Source: Deferribacteres bacterium
GTDB lineage: Bacteria; Nitrospirota; Thermodesulfovibrionia; UBA6902
Assembly: GCA_030598625.1 (NCBI GenBank)
Contig: JAUVPO010000004.1
Span: 1-24,951, forward strand
DNA: 24,951 bases
Reading direction: 5' to 3'
Shown: one piece after another, positions 1 to 8,639 of the stretch
Layout of the letters: each line of letters starts with the position of its first letter
Position numbering within the stretch: the first letter of the stretch is position 1
Notes under the pieces: generated by a model
The model's input: only the letters and a program-made list of their open reading frames with translations
Told to the model about the DNA's origin: nothing
Databases searched by the model: none
Program-made: the position numbers and the translations under genes

Positions 1-1
1 A

Positions 2-793
2 TATTGCGCTGCGATAAGCGAATATCAAAAAAAGCAGTATAATCACCTGGTGAATGCAGAGAATGTTGTTTACCACGGGATTGACGTTGAAGAATTCCCT
101 GTGAAAGATGAGCCGGATAAAGGAAGCTATTTATTCACTATCGGCAGGGTAACCCGTGACAAGGGACAGGACAAGGCCATAGAAATTGCGAAAAAAACAG
201 GTTCCAAGCTTATCATTGCCGGTTGTGTCCAGAACAAACCCGCGGACAGGGAGTTTTTTGCAGGCCTGAAGAATTTCATAGACCTGTCTGTTGAAGTCGG
301 TAAAAATCCGGTTGATAATGACTATTATGACAGGGTAATAAAGCCGTTACTGGACTGCGACAAACAGATTATCTACATAGGAGAGATCAGCAGCGAGCAT
401 AAAAAGCAATGGTACCGGCATGCCCGGGCCACCTTGTTCCCTATACAATGGGGTGAGCCATTCGGGCTTGTCCTTGTCGAGTCGATGGCATGCGGTACGC
501 CGGTCATCGCATTTAATAAAGGCGCTGTTCCAGAAATAGTGGTGGACGGGAAAACCGGGTTTGTGGTAGATTCCATGAATGCCATGATCGAAGCAGTTGA
601 CCGAATAGATAGTATTGATTCACGTGAATGCCGGGAACATGTGCAGAATCATTTCTCCATAACAAGTATGGCCTTTAACTATTCAAAATTATATCATCAG
701 ATAATCAGTAGCCATAAAACATCAGACACCCGCAGCGGGTTCTCAACCGTCCATCCTTCGAAACCTGCACCCCATGGGATAAGAGCCGCATAG
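2..793 (+). CDS. GT4-family glycosyltransferase, C-terminal part (5' end outside window)
   Basis: Likely a retaining GT-B glycosyltransferase that moves a sugar from a nucleotide-sugar donor in the cytoplasm. The reading frame is open to the left edge (in-frame residues before the GTG at 50 read YCAAISEYQKKQYNHLV), so the GTG is probably internal and roughly 100 or more N-terminal residues are missing. The C-terminal Rossmann domain starts near 'YLFTIGRVTRDKGQDKAIEI', typical of GT4. The family's E-x7-E donor-site motif is present: GEPFGLVLVE, with Glu codons at 455-457 and 479-481, followed by SMACGTPVIAFNKGAVPEIV. It ends 6 bases before the GH15 gene, so the two are probably co-transcribed. 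Sugar donor and acceptor cannot be told from sequence; coupling to a GH15 enzyme suggests alpha-glucan, trehalose-like or glycoside metabolism (inference). Confidence 0.85.
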   Translation, partial: YCAAISEYQKKQYNHLVNAENVVYHGIDVEEFPVKDEPDKGSYLFTIGRVTRDKGQDKAIEIAKKTGSKLIIAGCVQNKPADREFFAGLKNFIDLSVEVGKNPVDNDYYDRVIKPLLDCDKQIIYIGEISSEHKKQWYRHARATLFPIQWGEPFGLVLVESMACGTPVIAFNKGAVPEIVVDGKTGFVVDSMNAMIEAVDRIDSIDSRECREHVQNHFSITSMAFNYSKLYHQIISSHKTSDTRSGFSTVHPSKPAPHGIRAA

Positions 794-799
794 GAAACC

Positions 800-2758
800 A
801 TGCCCAAAGACATTCCGGTAAGCAACGGCAATCTTCTTTTTAATTTTGACTCGGATTATCAGATCAGGGATGTGTATTTCCCCTTTATAGGACAGGAGAA
901 CCATTCAAAAGGAGACCCTTTCCGGTTCGGAGTGTGTGTGGATGGATGCTGCTCCTGGATGGGTCCGGAATGGGAAAAGGACCTGAGGTATCATAATGAC
1001 AGCCTCGTTACTGATGTTTTTCTGAAAAACAAATCCCTGGGTCTGGAACTGCGCTGCCATGACGTGGTTGATGTGGACTTGAACGTATATATTAAGAAGA
1101 TCGAGGTGTTAAATCTGAAGGGGAAGGAGCGTAAGGTAAGGCTCTTTTTCTGTCACGACTTTCATCTTTATGGCAATGATATTGGAGACACGGCCTATTT
1201 TGATCCACGGACCATCTCCATCATCCACTACAAGGCCAATCGTTACTTTCTCATTAATTGCTGCGAGTCCGGAAAGTATGGTGTAAATCACTATGCCTGT
1301 GGCGTCAAGGGGGTGTCGGAGAAGAATGGAATATGGAAAGATGAGAATGGAGAACTCAGCGGGAAACAGATCTCATGGGGCTCCGCAGACTCTGCTATTG
1401 GAATATGGATGAAAGTGCCTTCCAGGGGGAAAGCTGCAGCTTATTACTGGATCGCAGCAGGCATGCATTACAATGAGGTGGCCCAACTTAACCGGGATGT
1501 GATAGAGAAGACGCCGGATGAGTTGATCAAGCGCACATCGGATTACTGGGGGGCTTGGGTTACGAAAGAATCCAGATACTTTGGAGACCTGCCGAAATCG
1601 GTCACTGACATTTTCAACCGCAGCCTCCTGGTACTAAGAACCCAGATAGACAACAGGGGAGCGATCATTGCAGCGAACGATTCGGATATAGTCCGTTTTG
1701 GAAAAGATACGTATTCTTACATGTGGGGACGCGACGGGGCTTTTGTGGCCGCTGCACTGGCAAAGGCCGGTTACACGCATGTGTGTATGAAATTTTTTGA
1801 CTTTTGCGCACGGGTTCTGTCGGAGGACGGGTATCTTTACCAGCATTACAATCCTGACGGATCACTGGCCAGCAACTGGCACCCCTGGTTAGTGGATGGA
1901 AAGGCAGTGCTCCCTATACAGGAGGACTCGACCGCCTTGATCCTATGGGCGCTCTGGATACAATATGAGAGTTCTAAAGACATAGAATTTATCAGACCTT
2001 TCTATGATAAGCTTATTAAAAAGTCTGCCGACTTTATGGTAGCTAACCGCGATCCTGAGACTAAACTGCCCGTACCCTGCTATGATCTCTGGGAAGAGCG
2101 TTTCGGGGTGCACACTTATACTGTGGCATCAGTGATTGCCGGTCTCAGGGCAGCAGGGAATTTCACAAGGCTCTTTCAGGATGCCTCATTGGCAGAGAAA
2201 TATGACAAAACTGCCGAAGAAATAAAAAAGGGGCTTACTAAACATCTCTACCACAAGGGACTGAAGAGGTACGCCCGCTCCGGTTACAGAAAAGGTAAAG
2301 GCTATGAACTCGATGAAGTGATCGATGTCAGTTTATCTGCACTTGTTATTCTTGGAGTATTGCCTCCCAAAGATCCGCGGATGGTCGAAACAATGGAGGC
2401 AATAAGTGAGCAATTGTGGCTCAATCCCCCTGTTGAAGGCTGTGCCAGATATCAGAATGATGTTTATCAACGGCCGGACGACAGCCCGGCGGATATTCCC
2501 GGCAATCCATGGTTTATCTCAACGCTCTGGCTGGCAGAGTATTATATGGCCCGGGCAGAAAGTCTTCAGGAACTTCGAGAGGCCATTCCTTACCTTCAAT
2601 GGTGTGCGAAGAATGCGCTTCCTTCCGGAGTGCTTGCAGAGCAGGTGCACCCCGTAAACGGTTCGCCTCTTTCTGTTTCACCGCTTACCTGGAGCCATTC
2701 CTCTTTTGTGTGGGCGGTTCTGCAGTACGTCGATAAATTCAATGCATTAAAAAAATAA
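800..2758 (+). CDS. GH15 glucoamylase-like glycoside hydrolase
   Basis: A 652-residue inverting alpha-glycosidase of family GH15 (glucoamylase/glucodextranase/trehalase group). Residues 1-270 form the N-terminal beta-sandwich typical of bacterial members; the (alpha/alpha)6 barrel follows. Family landmarks are YSYMWGRDG (WGRD at about 309-312), the general-acid region CYDLWEERFGVHTYT (Glu432 or Glu433) and the general-base region SGVLAEQ (Glu614). There is no signal peptide, so it acts in the cytoplasm, unlike secreted starch-degrading glucoamylases. The ATG at 800 follows the glycosyltransferase stop by 6 bases, with AGGAAA just upstream as a ribosome site. Substrate is unknown; intracellular glycogen, maltodextrin, trehalose or the product of the adjacent glycosyltransferase are all possible. 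All expected catalytic residues are visible. Confidence 0.88.
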   Translation: MPKDIPVSNGNLLFNFDSDYQIRDVYFPFIGQENHSKGDPFRFGVCVDGCCSWMGPEWEKDLRYHNDSLVTDVFLKNKSLGLELRCHDVVDVDLNVYIKKIEVLNLKGKERKVRLFFCHDFHLYGNDIGDTAYFDPRTISIIHYKANRYFLINCCESGKYGVNHYACGVKGVSEKNGIWKDENGELSGKQISWGSADSAIGIWMKVPSRGKAAAYYWIAAGMHYNEVAQLNRDVIEKTPDELIKRTSDYWGAWVTKESRYFGDLPKSVTDIFNRSLLVLRTQIDNRGAIIAANDSDIVRFGKDTYSYMWGRDGAFVAAALAKAGYTHVCMKFFDFCARVLSEDGYLYQHYNPDGSLASNWHPWLVDGKAVLPIQEDSTALILWALWIQYESSKDIEFIRPFYDKLIKKSADFMVANRDPETKLPVPCYDLWEERFGVHTYTVASVIAGLRAAGNFTRLFQDASLAEKYDKTAEEIKKGLTKHLYHKGLKRYARSGYRKGKGYELDEVIDVSLSALVILGVLPPKDPRMVETMEAISEQLWLNPPVEGCARYQNDVYQRPDDSPADIPGNPWFISTLWLAEYYMARAESLQELREAIPYLQWCAKNALPSGVLAEQVHPVNGSPLSVSPLTWSHSSFVWAVLQYVDKFNALKK

Positions 2759-2785
2759 TAGTTTTAGTACAGGTCTTTCCTGATA

Positions 2786-3853
2786 TCAGTCAGTGGTGTA
2801 AATTATGCTGTAGGGGATCGGGTATACGTCAGGTGAGTTGATGGAGACAAGCATCTGATTGATAACGTTCAACCATTGATAGTCAGGCTGCAATTCGCGA
2901 ATTTTGCCGAATTCCGGCGGCTTTGAATATATGGAATGGTTGTAAACCACCTGTAAGACGCCTATCCCGTAATCTCCCCTGATATCAACCAGAAAATGCT
3001 CCCGGAACCTTTCAAAACTTAATCGATGTTCCCTGACTATTTGCAGGATATCGGACATCGGCACTTTCACGAGCACATATTTGCTTACGCCCCTCTCACT
3101 GATCCGGGTAAGGGTCCGCGCCTCGGCGCTGGCCACATAAATGGTGGAGATGAAGTCCATCCTTTTCAGGAACTGAGCGGCGACAACCGCGGCGGTGCGC
3201 CGCCCTCCGATAACATGATGAAACCCATAGTTTTCAAAAAGCTTGTGATGCAGGCTTTGAGCGTATTTTTCGCCCCTTTCGTAAAGGTCTTTTGAAACGT
3301 AACGCAGCTGCTGGGCCATATTCTCGGTCGCATTATCAATAGGCCAGTCGATCCTGACATGAAAATGGGTCATCACGTAACGGTTCTGCCTCTTGATCGA
3401 CGGGTCCTGCTGGACAAGGATCGCATAGTCCACCGGAGTCAAATCCAGAAGGAAGTTGCAGAAATCCGGGTTATCAAAATGGCGCAGATTTTTTGCGTAG
3501 CTTTTATGCAACCGGACATTGACAAGTTGTTCGTTAATCGAATCCTTGGTCACTTTATTGCTGTCGAAGAAACGGATATATTTTTTAAAGCGACTCGGTA
3601 TATTTCCTTCACAGAATATTACGAGGAAGTGGTTCTGTTTAATGTATTCCTGGTCAATTGCCTTGGCCTTGGGTTTTAATTCCCGTTTCGGCACAAAGGG
3701 ATATGGCTCTGCCGCTTCCCTGAAGTTTTTGTATGACTCAACAAGCGCATGCCTGATAAGATATCCGTCCATCTGGTCGCGCAGTATTTCGTAAACAGAA
3801 CGTCTGAGGCGGTGCTTCAAGCTTAACTGATAACGATAAGGCCAAGTAGGCAT
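2786..3853 (-). CDS. Hypothetical protein, 355 residues
   Basis: I do not recognise a family. The frame extends to a TTG at 3886, but the ATG at 3853 is preferred because GGAG lies about 7 bases upstream; from there the protein starts MPTWPYRYQL. It appears soluble: no signal peptide and no membrane segment. It is rich in basic and aromatic residues, with an Arg/Lys-rich N-terminal third and histidine clusters in the middle (MTHFHVRIDWP, SLHHKLFENYGFHHVIGGRR). The part after GGRRTAAVVAAQFL alternates hydrophobic strands and helices (FISTIYVASAEAR, KYVLVKVPMSDILQIV), suggesting an alpha/beta domain. It converges on the GH15 gene with a 27-base gap holding the palindrome CTGATATCAG. It faces the same way as the downstream end of the chemotaxis run, but a 143-base gap upstream makes it probably a separate unit. 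Confidence 0.7.
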   Translation of the reverse strand: MPTWPYRYQLSLKHRLRRSVYEILRDQMDGYLIRHALVESYKNFREAAEPYPFVPKRELKPKAKAIDQEYIKQNHFLVIFCEGNIPSRFKKYIRFFDSNKVTKDSINEQLVNVRLHKSYAKNLRHFDNPDFCNFLLDLTPVDYAILVQQDPSIKRQNRYVMTHFHVRIDWPIDNATENMAQQLRYVSKDLYERGEKYAQSLHHKLFENYGFHHVIGGRRTAAVVAAQFLKRMDFISTIYVASAEARTLTRISERGVSKYVLVKVPMSDILQIVREHRLSFERFREHFLVDIRGDYGIGVLQVVYNHSIYSKPPEFGKIRELQPDYQWLNVINQMLVSINSPDVYPIPYSIIYTTD

Positions 3854-3996
3854 GTCATTCTCCGTAAATCTTGCCGTCGTAAGCAATCAACATGTCGGTA
3901 ACCATGATAAGAAATTGTTTTTTTAGCTATTTAATTTAACAGAAAAGCCGCTGAAGCTGCAATATTTCTTTTGGAAAGAAGTGGAAGGTGCTCTGT

Positions 3997-4455
3997 TTAA
4001 AGACTATCACCAAACGATACTGAATCGCAGCAGGAAGCGTAGTTCTCCAGATCCTGGATCTTGATTTTTTGCTGCACAAGCATTGCCTTTACGATATCGC
4101 CGAAGGTTACGACCCCCTTCAGCTTTTTGTTTTCAAAGACAGGCATGTGGCGGCAGTGAGCGGCCGTCATTACACCCATACACTCTTCGACGGACTTGTC
4201 CGGAGTAACGCAATATATGTCCTTTGTCATTAATTCTTCAACCGTGATCTCTCTGGCGGATAATTCTTTTAAAATAATACTCCGGGCAAAATCTCTCTCG
4301 GAGACTATGCCGATGACCTGCTCTTCGTCGATGACTAATAATACCCCGATATTCATCTCCGACATGATTTCCATTGCCTTGTAAGCCGTATCTTTTGGAC
4401 AGACCGACCAGATAACGGAACTTTTTGATTGCAATATATCTCTGATTTTCAACAT
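3997..4455 (-). CDS. Stand-alone twin CBS-domain protein
   Basis: A 152-residue soluble protein made almost entirely of two CBS motifs (a Bateman module), which bind adenine nucleotides or other nucleotides and serve as energy or ligand sensors. The first CBS covers roughly residues 5-60 and ends in GIVSERDFAR; the second covers roughly 70-125 and ends in GVVTFGDIVK. A short C-terminal helix ends with a CC pair (NYASCCDS). A GTG at 4467 could add four residues (MIRE), but the ATG at 4455 has a good ribosome site (GGGGTGA, 8 bases upstream). It lies 178 bases downstream of the hybrid kinase on the same strand, with a possible promoter of its own in the gap. The partner protein is unknown. Confidence 0.85.
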   Translation of the reverse strand: MLKIRDILQSKSSVIWSVCPKDTAYKAMEIMSEMNIGVLLVIDEEQVIGIVSERDFARSIILKELSAREITVEELMTKDIYCVTPDKSVEECMGVMTAAHCRHMPVFENKKLKGVVTFGDIVKAMLVQQKIKIQDLENYASCCDSVSFGDSL

Positions 4456-4556
4456 CTCGCGAATCACCCCATCTTATTGTCCATCCGTTACAAAGCCGCT
4501 TTATACAGCATGCTGCAGGGATATGGAAGGATAATTAATAACGCCCTTATTTATAT

Positions 4557-4562
4557 ATTATA
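4557..4562 (-). promoter_or_regulatory. Possible -10 box upstream of the CBS-protein gene
   Basis: On the minus strand this reads TATAAT, a perfect sigma-70-type -10 hexamer, in an AT-rich tract about 100 bases upstream of the CBS start. No convincing -35 hexamer is seen 16-19 bases further up. The 178-base gap between the hybrid kinase stop and this gene gives room for an independent promoter. Weak support. Confidence 0.3.
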
Positions 4563-4633
4563 CAACTTGGGAAGAATTTATGGGGAAAAGAGAAAGGGTT
4601 TGATATTGTAAATGAGAAGATAAGGTTTTAGCT

Positions 4634-7600
4634 TTAATTTTCAGCTAAACTGTCTGAACATAACAGGTTAGACAAAATATTCAGCGCTTTCTCCATCTCA
4701 TTTTCAATCCGTTGATAAAGAATATGGAGATCGCTTAAATTATTATTTCTTGCAGACAGTTCTATCTCATATGCATTATTTCTCAATAGGATTGCCCCTG
4801 CAGTGGAAGCAGCGCTTTTTAGTGTATGTGCCTGGCGTTCCACCATGGCAATATCGTTATTGTCTATGGCTTTTTTTAGAATTTCCATCTGCCGGGGAGC
4901 ATCATCAATGAATAACTTCCAGAGTTCCCTGAGAAGCTCTTCATCGCCATCCAGCCGTTCAAGCGCTTCCGCCCTGTCTACTATGTCTCCATTTTCCGGG
5001 GGCTTAAACGATTCAGTCGCGGAAGAGCAAATCCTGTATTGTATAAGTTCTTTGATCTTTCCGGTCAGTTCCTGTTTTTTGAAAGGTTTTGAAATGAAGC
5101 CGTTCATTCCAGCCTTCAGGCATCTATCTTTATCCTTTTTGAAGGCGTGGGCGGTCAGGGCAATAATGGGAATATCGGGATCGAATGAGCCGTCTTTTGA
5201 TCTTCTGATTATCCGCGTTGTTTCTATTCCGTCCATCCGGGGCATCTGCACATCCATTAGCACAAGTTCAAAGCTCTCTCTCTTCAGGGCTTCAAGGGCT
5301 TCCTCACCGGTGCATGCTATTTTTACGGAAAACCCCTCTTTCTTTAACATACTGACAGTTACCTTCCGGTTCAAGACATTGTCCTCAACCAGAAGGATAT
5401 GAACACCTTTTTTATCTTCATGCCTTATACAGGGTCTTATCAGACGGGCTTCTCCCGTCCCATTTTCAAATTCCATATCCTGTGAAGCTGTCTCCTGTTT
5501 TGCTGATTCACCGGTGATCCCGAATCCGGCCGTAAAATGGAATGTGCTTCCCTTGCCCGCCTCACTTTCGACCCATATTTTCCCGCCCATCATATTTACG
5601 ATCTGTCTGGAGATTGCAAGCCCGAGCCCGGAGCCGCCGTATTCCCTTGTACTTGAACCGTCTGCCTGGGTAAAGCCTTTAAATATGCTCCCGGTTTTGT
5701 CGGGGGAGATACCCGTGCCGGTGTCGGAAACGGAAAAGTGAAGGGGGACCACATGAATATCCTCATTCGTGTCAGGATTTTTATCTTTGCTGCCGGATGT
5801 CTCAAGTTCAACGTTTATCTCAATCTTTCCTCTTGCGGTAAACTTGACGGCATTTCCCACCAGATTAACAATCACCTGTCTCAGCCTGTGCGGGTCGCCT
5901 TTGAGATTTACCGGGACATCAGGGGCCAAGGAGTAATGCAGCGCGAGATTTTTTTTGGATGTCTGAATGATAAAGGTCTTGATTATGCTTTCCACTGTGG
6001 CTCCAGGATCAAAGTCGATATTTTCCAGTTCCATTTTTCCTGCTTCGATTTTTGAAAAATCCAGGATATCGTTTAACAGTCCGAGGAGGGAATCGGCAGA
6101 CTGCCTGACTATTTCAAGATTTCCCCTTTGTTCCCCGGAAAGGTCGGTTTCCAGTGTCAACTCGGTCATTCCGATAATCCCGTTCATCGGAGTGCGTATC
6201 TCGTGGCTCATGTTGGCAAGGAATTCACTCTTGGCACGGTTTGCGGTCTCGGCAGCTTCTATGGCCTTGTTTAATTTTTTTTCCGCGTTCTTACGGGCTG
6301 TAATATCTCTTACAACGTGGACCAGACCGATGATCCTCTTCTTATCGTCAAACCTGGGCAACGCCTTTATTTCAACAAATTTGTTTAAGTGCGGCTCATA
6401 TATCTCGGTAATAGCCGGACGTCCTGTTTTTATCGTCTGGCAACTGGGACATTTTTTGGGAGAATGATCTATCCCATGGTATGACTTAAAACACTTTTGA
6501 CTTAGAATCTCCGACGCTGAAAGTCCCAGCACCCTTTCAGCGGCTTTATTGGAGCGGATGATATTAAAATCATTGTCATGAATGGTTATCATATCATTGA
6601 TTGTGTCAAAGGTCTCTTCCCAATCGTTCTTTGCCTGAAGGATCAAGTCCTGCATATTTTTCTTCTCGGTAATATCGATATCCGCGCCCCTGTATCCGCA
6701 CAGGTCCCCTTTTTCGTCAAGCAGCGGGCCCCCACTGGTACTGAGCCAGACGGTTTTGCCGTTCTTGTGAATATTCCTGTTCAGGAATTCGTAGAGCGGT
6801 TGTTTCTCCGCAAATACGGCAAATGCCGCCTTTTTTAATTCTTCCCTGTTATCCGGATGAAAAAGATCATAAAAGTGTTTATCAAGTATTTCTTCCGGCG
6901 TATACCCGAGAATCTTCCTGACAATAGGGCTCGAATAAGTGTATCTGCCTTCCAGATCGACTTCCCATATCCACTCCTGGGCATTTTTCGCAATCTGTTT
7001 AAATCGGCCTTCCGATTTTTTCAGCGCTTCATCTGCTTTCATGCGTTCCGTAATGTCTTCTCCAGAACCGAGGATTCCGGTGATTTTGCCTGTTCTGTCA
7101 GAGATAACTCTCAAATCCCAGGCAATATTTCGCTCGCTGCCGTCTTTTGTCAATACCCGGCCTTCATAATATTCAACTGTCATGCTTTCCCCGTTAATCA
7201 TCCGTTCAAATCGGGTCTTTTCTTTTTTTCTTGATCCTGCCGGTACGCAGGTCTCGAACCATGAGAGGTGCAGGAGATCTTCTTCCTCATGTCCCGTAAC
7301 ATTACAGCCTTTATTATTGATAAGCGTAATATTCCCCTGGACATCGAGGGCCATGATAATAGCTCCGGCAATATCAAGGTAGTTCTGCGCCCTGTCTCTT
7401 TCAGCGCGCAATGTTTCCGTTTGCTGCGCTATTGAGTAATGGGATAATTCTATCTCTTTTGTCAGTTTCTGGAAACGGTTATCAAGGATGAAAATATCGT
7501 CACCCGTTTTTCCATCCTCCTGCTTAATACCCAGACTGTCCCTTGAAAAATCCCTCACCCTACAGGTTAACTGTTGAATATTTCGTGTAATCCAGTACAT

Positions 7601-8548
7601 GATTGACGCGAAAGCCGCGATAAATGCAAAAGCTAAAACTGCGCGCTCCTTTCGTGCCCTTAAGATGATCGGTTTACTCAAGGTTTCGATTTCCGCCAAT
7701 GAAACAAAAGAGACAAAGTTAAGCTGCAATTCAGAGGCCCCGTAATCAAAAAATTCCTTTCCTGCCAAAAGATAACTGTTTTTTAAGGATTCAAGCGCGG
7801 TTCCGGCAGGTATCTTTTCCAAATTGTTACTTGTCAGAATACGGGGACGTACTCCTGAAGTTAACAATGCCACCAGGACTTCATGATCTGAATACATTAC
7901 GGAAGCATTCAGAAATTCGTTGTCGATTGGAGATGCAAGCATTAATGTAGCCCGCCTCTCTCCCCGGGAATCGAAGAAGGATTCAGATGATATCAAATAA
8001 GGGACATTTTCCAGGGTCATCATAAATTCTTGATCATGGCTTTTTTGAATCAGAAGAGGCGTTGGCGCAAGTAAAGCTGAAGGCGCTGCACCTTGACGGG
8101 ACTGATAGACCTCTCTGGTTTTCCCCCGTGAGTCCAGCAACAATGCATAATGCGGCTGAGAAAATATCCTCAGGATAAAACGATCGGGAAACCATGCGGG
8201 AGGTTGATTATGGTTTATGATCCGGGAAGGGTCATCAGCAGACCAATTATTACGTTCAATATGATCGCTGAAATTTTTTTGTGCAATAAACAGCCTTGCG
8301 GAATCATGAAATGATTTTACATGGCGGTCAAAGCTTAGACGGTCTTCCATCGCCTGTTCCTGGAGTTTTTCCGTTAGTTGGGCATAAAAAAAACTTTTGA
8401 GTTGATGGGTCTGGGCCTGGTCCAGTACAATCCAGACGATAAGCCCCATCGCAACCGTCAGTATCAGCATTTTCAGCGTCAGGGGAATACCCCTGTGCAC
8501 TTGCTTAAATACGTTTTTCAGTTTATTGTTTCCCGGTACTGGATTCAT
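4634..8548 (-). CDS. Hybrid sensor histidine kinase: periplasmic sensor, three PAS, HisKA, HATPase, receiver, Hpt
   Basis: A 1304-residue BarA-like multistep phosphorelay kinase. Layout: cytoplasmic N-terminus; membrane segment about 26-43; periplasmic region about 44-302; second membrane segment about 303-321; linker; PAS domains about 388-505, 512-630 and 642-755. HisKA has FLANMSHEIRTPMNG (phospho-His782). The ATPase domain has N box NLVGNAVKFT and G boxes DTGTGIS and GGSGLGLAIS. The receiver is about 1048-1170 (LVLMDVQMPRMDG, phospho-Asp1099; Lys in SKPF). Hpt is about 1195-1290 (QAHTLKSAAS, phospho-His1241). All phosphotransfer residues are intact. The third PAS has a cysteine cluster (KCFKSYHG...KKCPSCQT) seen in some PAS domains. 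It follows cheB by 91 bases on the same strand and is probably the distal gene of the chemotaxis run. The Hpt end implies a separate final response regulator; none with an output domain is in the window. Confidence 0.93.
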   Translation of the reverse strand: MNPVPGNNKLKNVFKQVHRGIPLTLKMLILTVAMGLIVWIVLDQAQTHQLKSFFYAQLTEKLQEQAMEDRLSFDRHVKSFHDSARLFIAQKNFSDHIERNNWSADDPSRIINHNQPPAWFPDRFILRIFSQPHYALLLDSRGKTREVYQSRQGAAPSALLAPTPLLIQKSHDQEFMMTLENVPYLISSESFFDSRGERRATLMLASPIDNEFLNASVMYSDHEVLVALLTSGVRPRILTSNNLEKIPAGTALESLKNSYLLAGKEFFDYGASELQLNFVSFVSLAEIETLSKPIILRARKERAVLAFAFIAAFASIMYWITRNIQQLTCRVRDFSRDSLGIKQEDGKTGDDIFILDNRFQKLTKEIELSHYSIAQQTETLRAERDRAQNYLDIAGAIIMALDVQGNITLINNKGCNVTGHEEEDLLHLSWFETCVPAGSRKKEKTRFERMINGESMTVEYYEGRVLTKDGSERNIAWDLRVISDRTGKITGILGSGEDITERMKADEALKKSEGRFKQIAKNAQEWIWEVDLEGRYTYSSPIVRKILGYTPEEILDKHFYDLFHPDNREELKKAAFAVFAEKQPLYEFLNRNIHKNGKTVWLSTSGGPLLDEKGDLCGYRGADIDITEKKNMQDLILQAKNDWEETFDTINDMITIHDNDFNIIRSNKAAERVLGLSASEILSQKCFKSYHGIDHSPKKCPSCQTIKTGRPAITEIYEPHLNKFVEIKALPRFDDKKRIIGLVHVVRDITARKNAEKKLNKAIEAAETANRAKSEFLANMSHEIRTPMNGIIGMTELTLETDLSGEQRGNLEIVRQSADSLLGLLNDILDFSKIEAGKMELENIDFDPGATVESIIKTFIIQTSKKNLALHYSLAPDVPVNLKGDPHRLRQVIVNLVGNAVKFTARGKIEINVELETSGSKDKNPDTNEDIHVVPLHFSVSDTGTGISPDKTGSIFKGFTQADGSSTREYGGSGLGLAISRQIVNMMGGKIWVESEAGKGSTFHFTAGFGITGESAKQETASQDMEFENGTGEARLIRPCIRHEDKKGVHILLVEDNVLNRKVTVSMLKKEGFSVKIACTGEEALEALKRESFELVLMDVQMPRMDGIETTRIIRRSKDGSFDPDIPIIALTAHAFKKDKDRCLKAGMNGFISKPFKKQELTGKIKELIQYRICSSATESFKPPENGDIVDRAEALERLDGDEELLRELWKLFIDDAPRQMEILKKAIDNNDIAMVERQAHTLKSAASTAGAILLRNNAYEIELSARNNNLSDLHILYQRIENEMEKALNILSNLLCSDSLAEN

Positions 8549-8639
8549 CTGTCTTGTATTGGGTTGCTTTGGCGCTCTATCGGTTTGGCGACATGGAAAG
8601 CCGCGCGGTTTTGGATCTTGGGTTTCACCCGGCTACCGG

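Noticed and set aside
4627..4649. Inverted repeat TTTAGCT/AGCTAAA around the hybrid kinase stop codon, considered as a terminator
   Set aside because: The stem is AT-rich and has no T-run on the transcribed side; insufficient for a terminator call.
4803..5402. 199-codon plus-strand open frame opposite the hybrid kinase
   Set aside because: It is antisense to the well-supported receiver/Hpt region, rich in Ser/Phe as expected of a complementary frame, and has no recognisable domain.
8549..8639. GC-rich 91-base gap between cheB and the hybrid kinase, with CCGCGCGG and GGGT-GAA-ACCC hairpins; considered as a cyclic-di-GMP or other riboswitch
   Set aside because: The order of conserved blocks does not fit a known riboswitch on either strand, and there is no T-run for a terminator. 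A covariance-model search would settle it.
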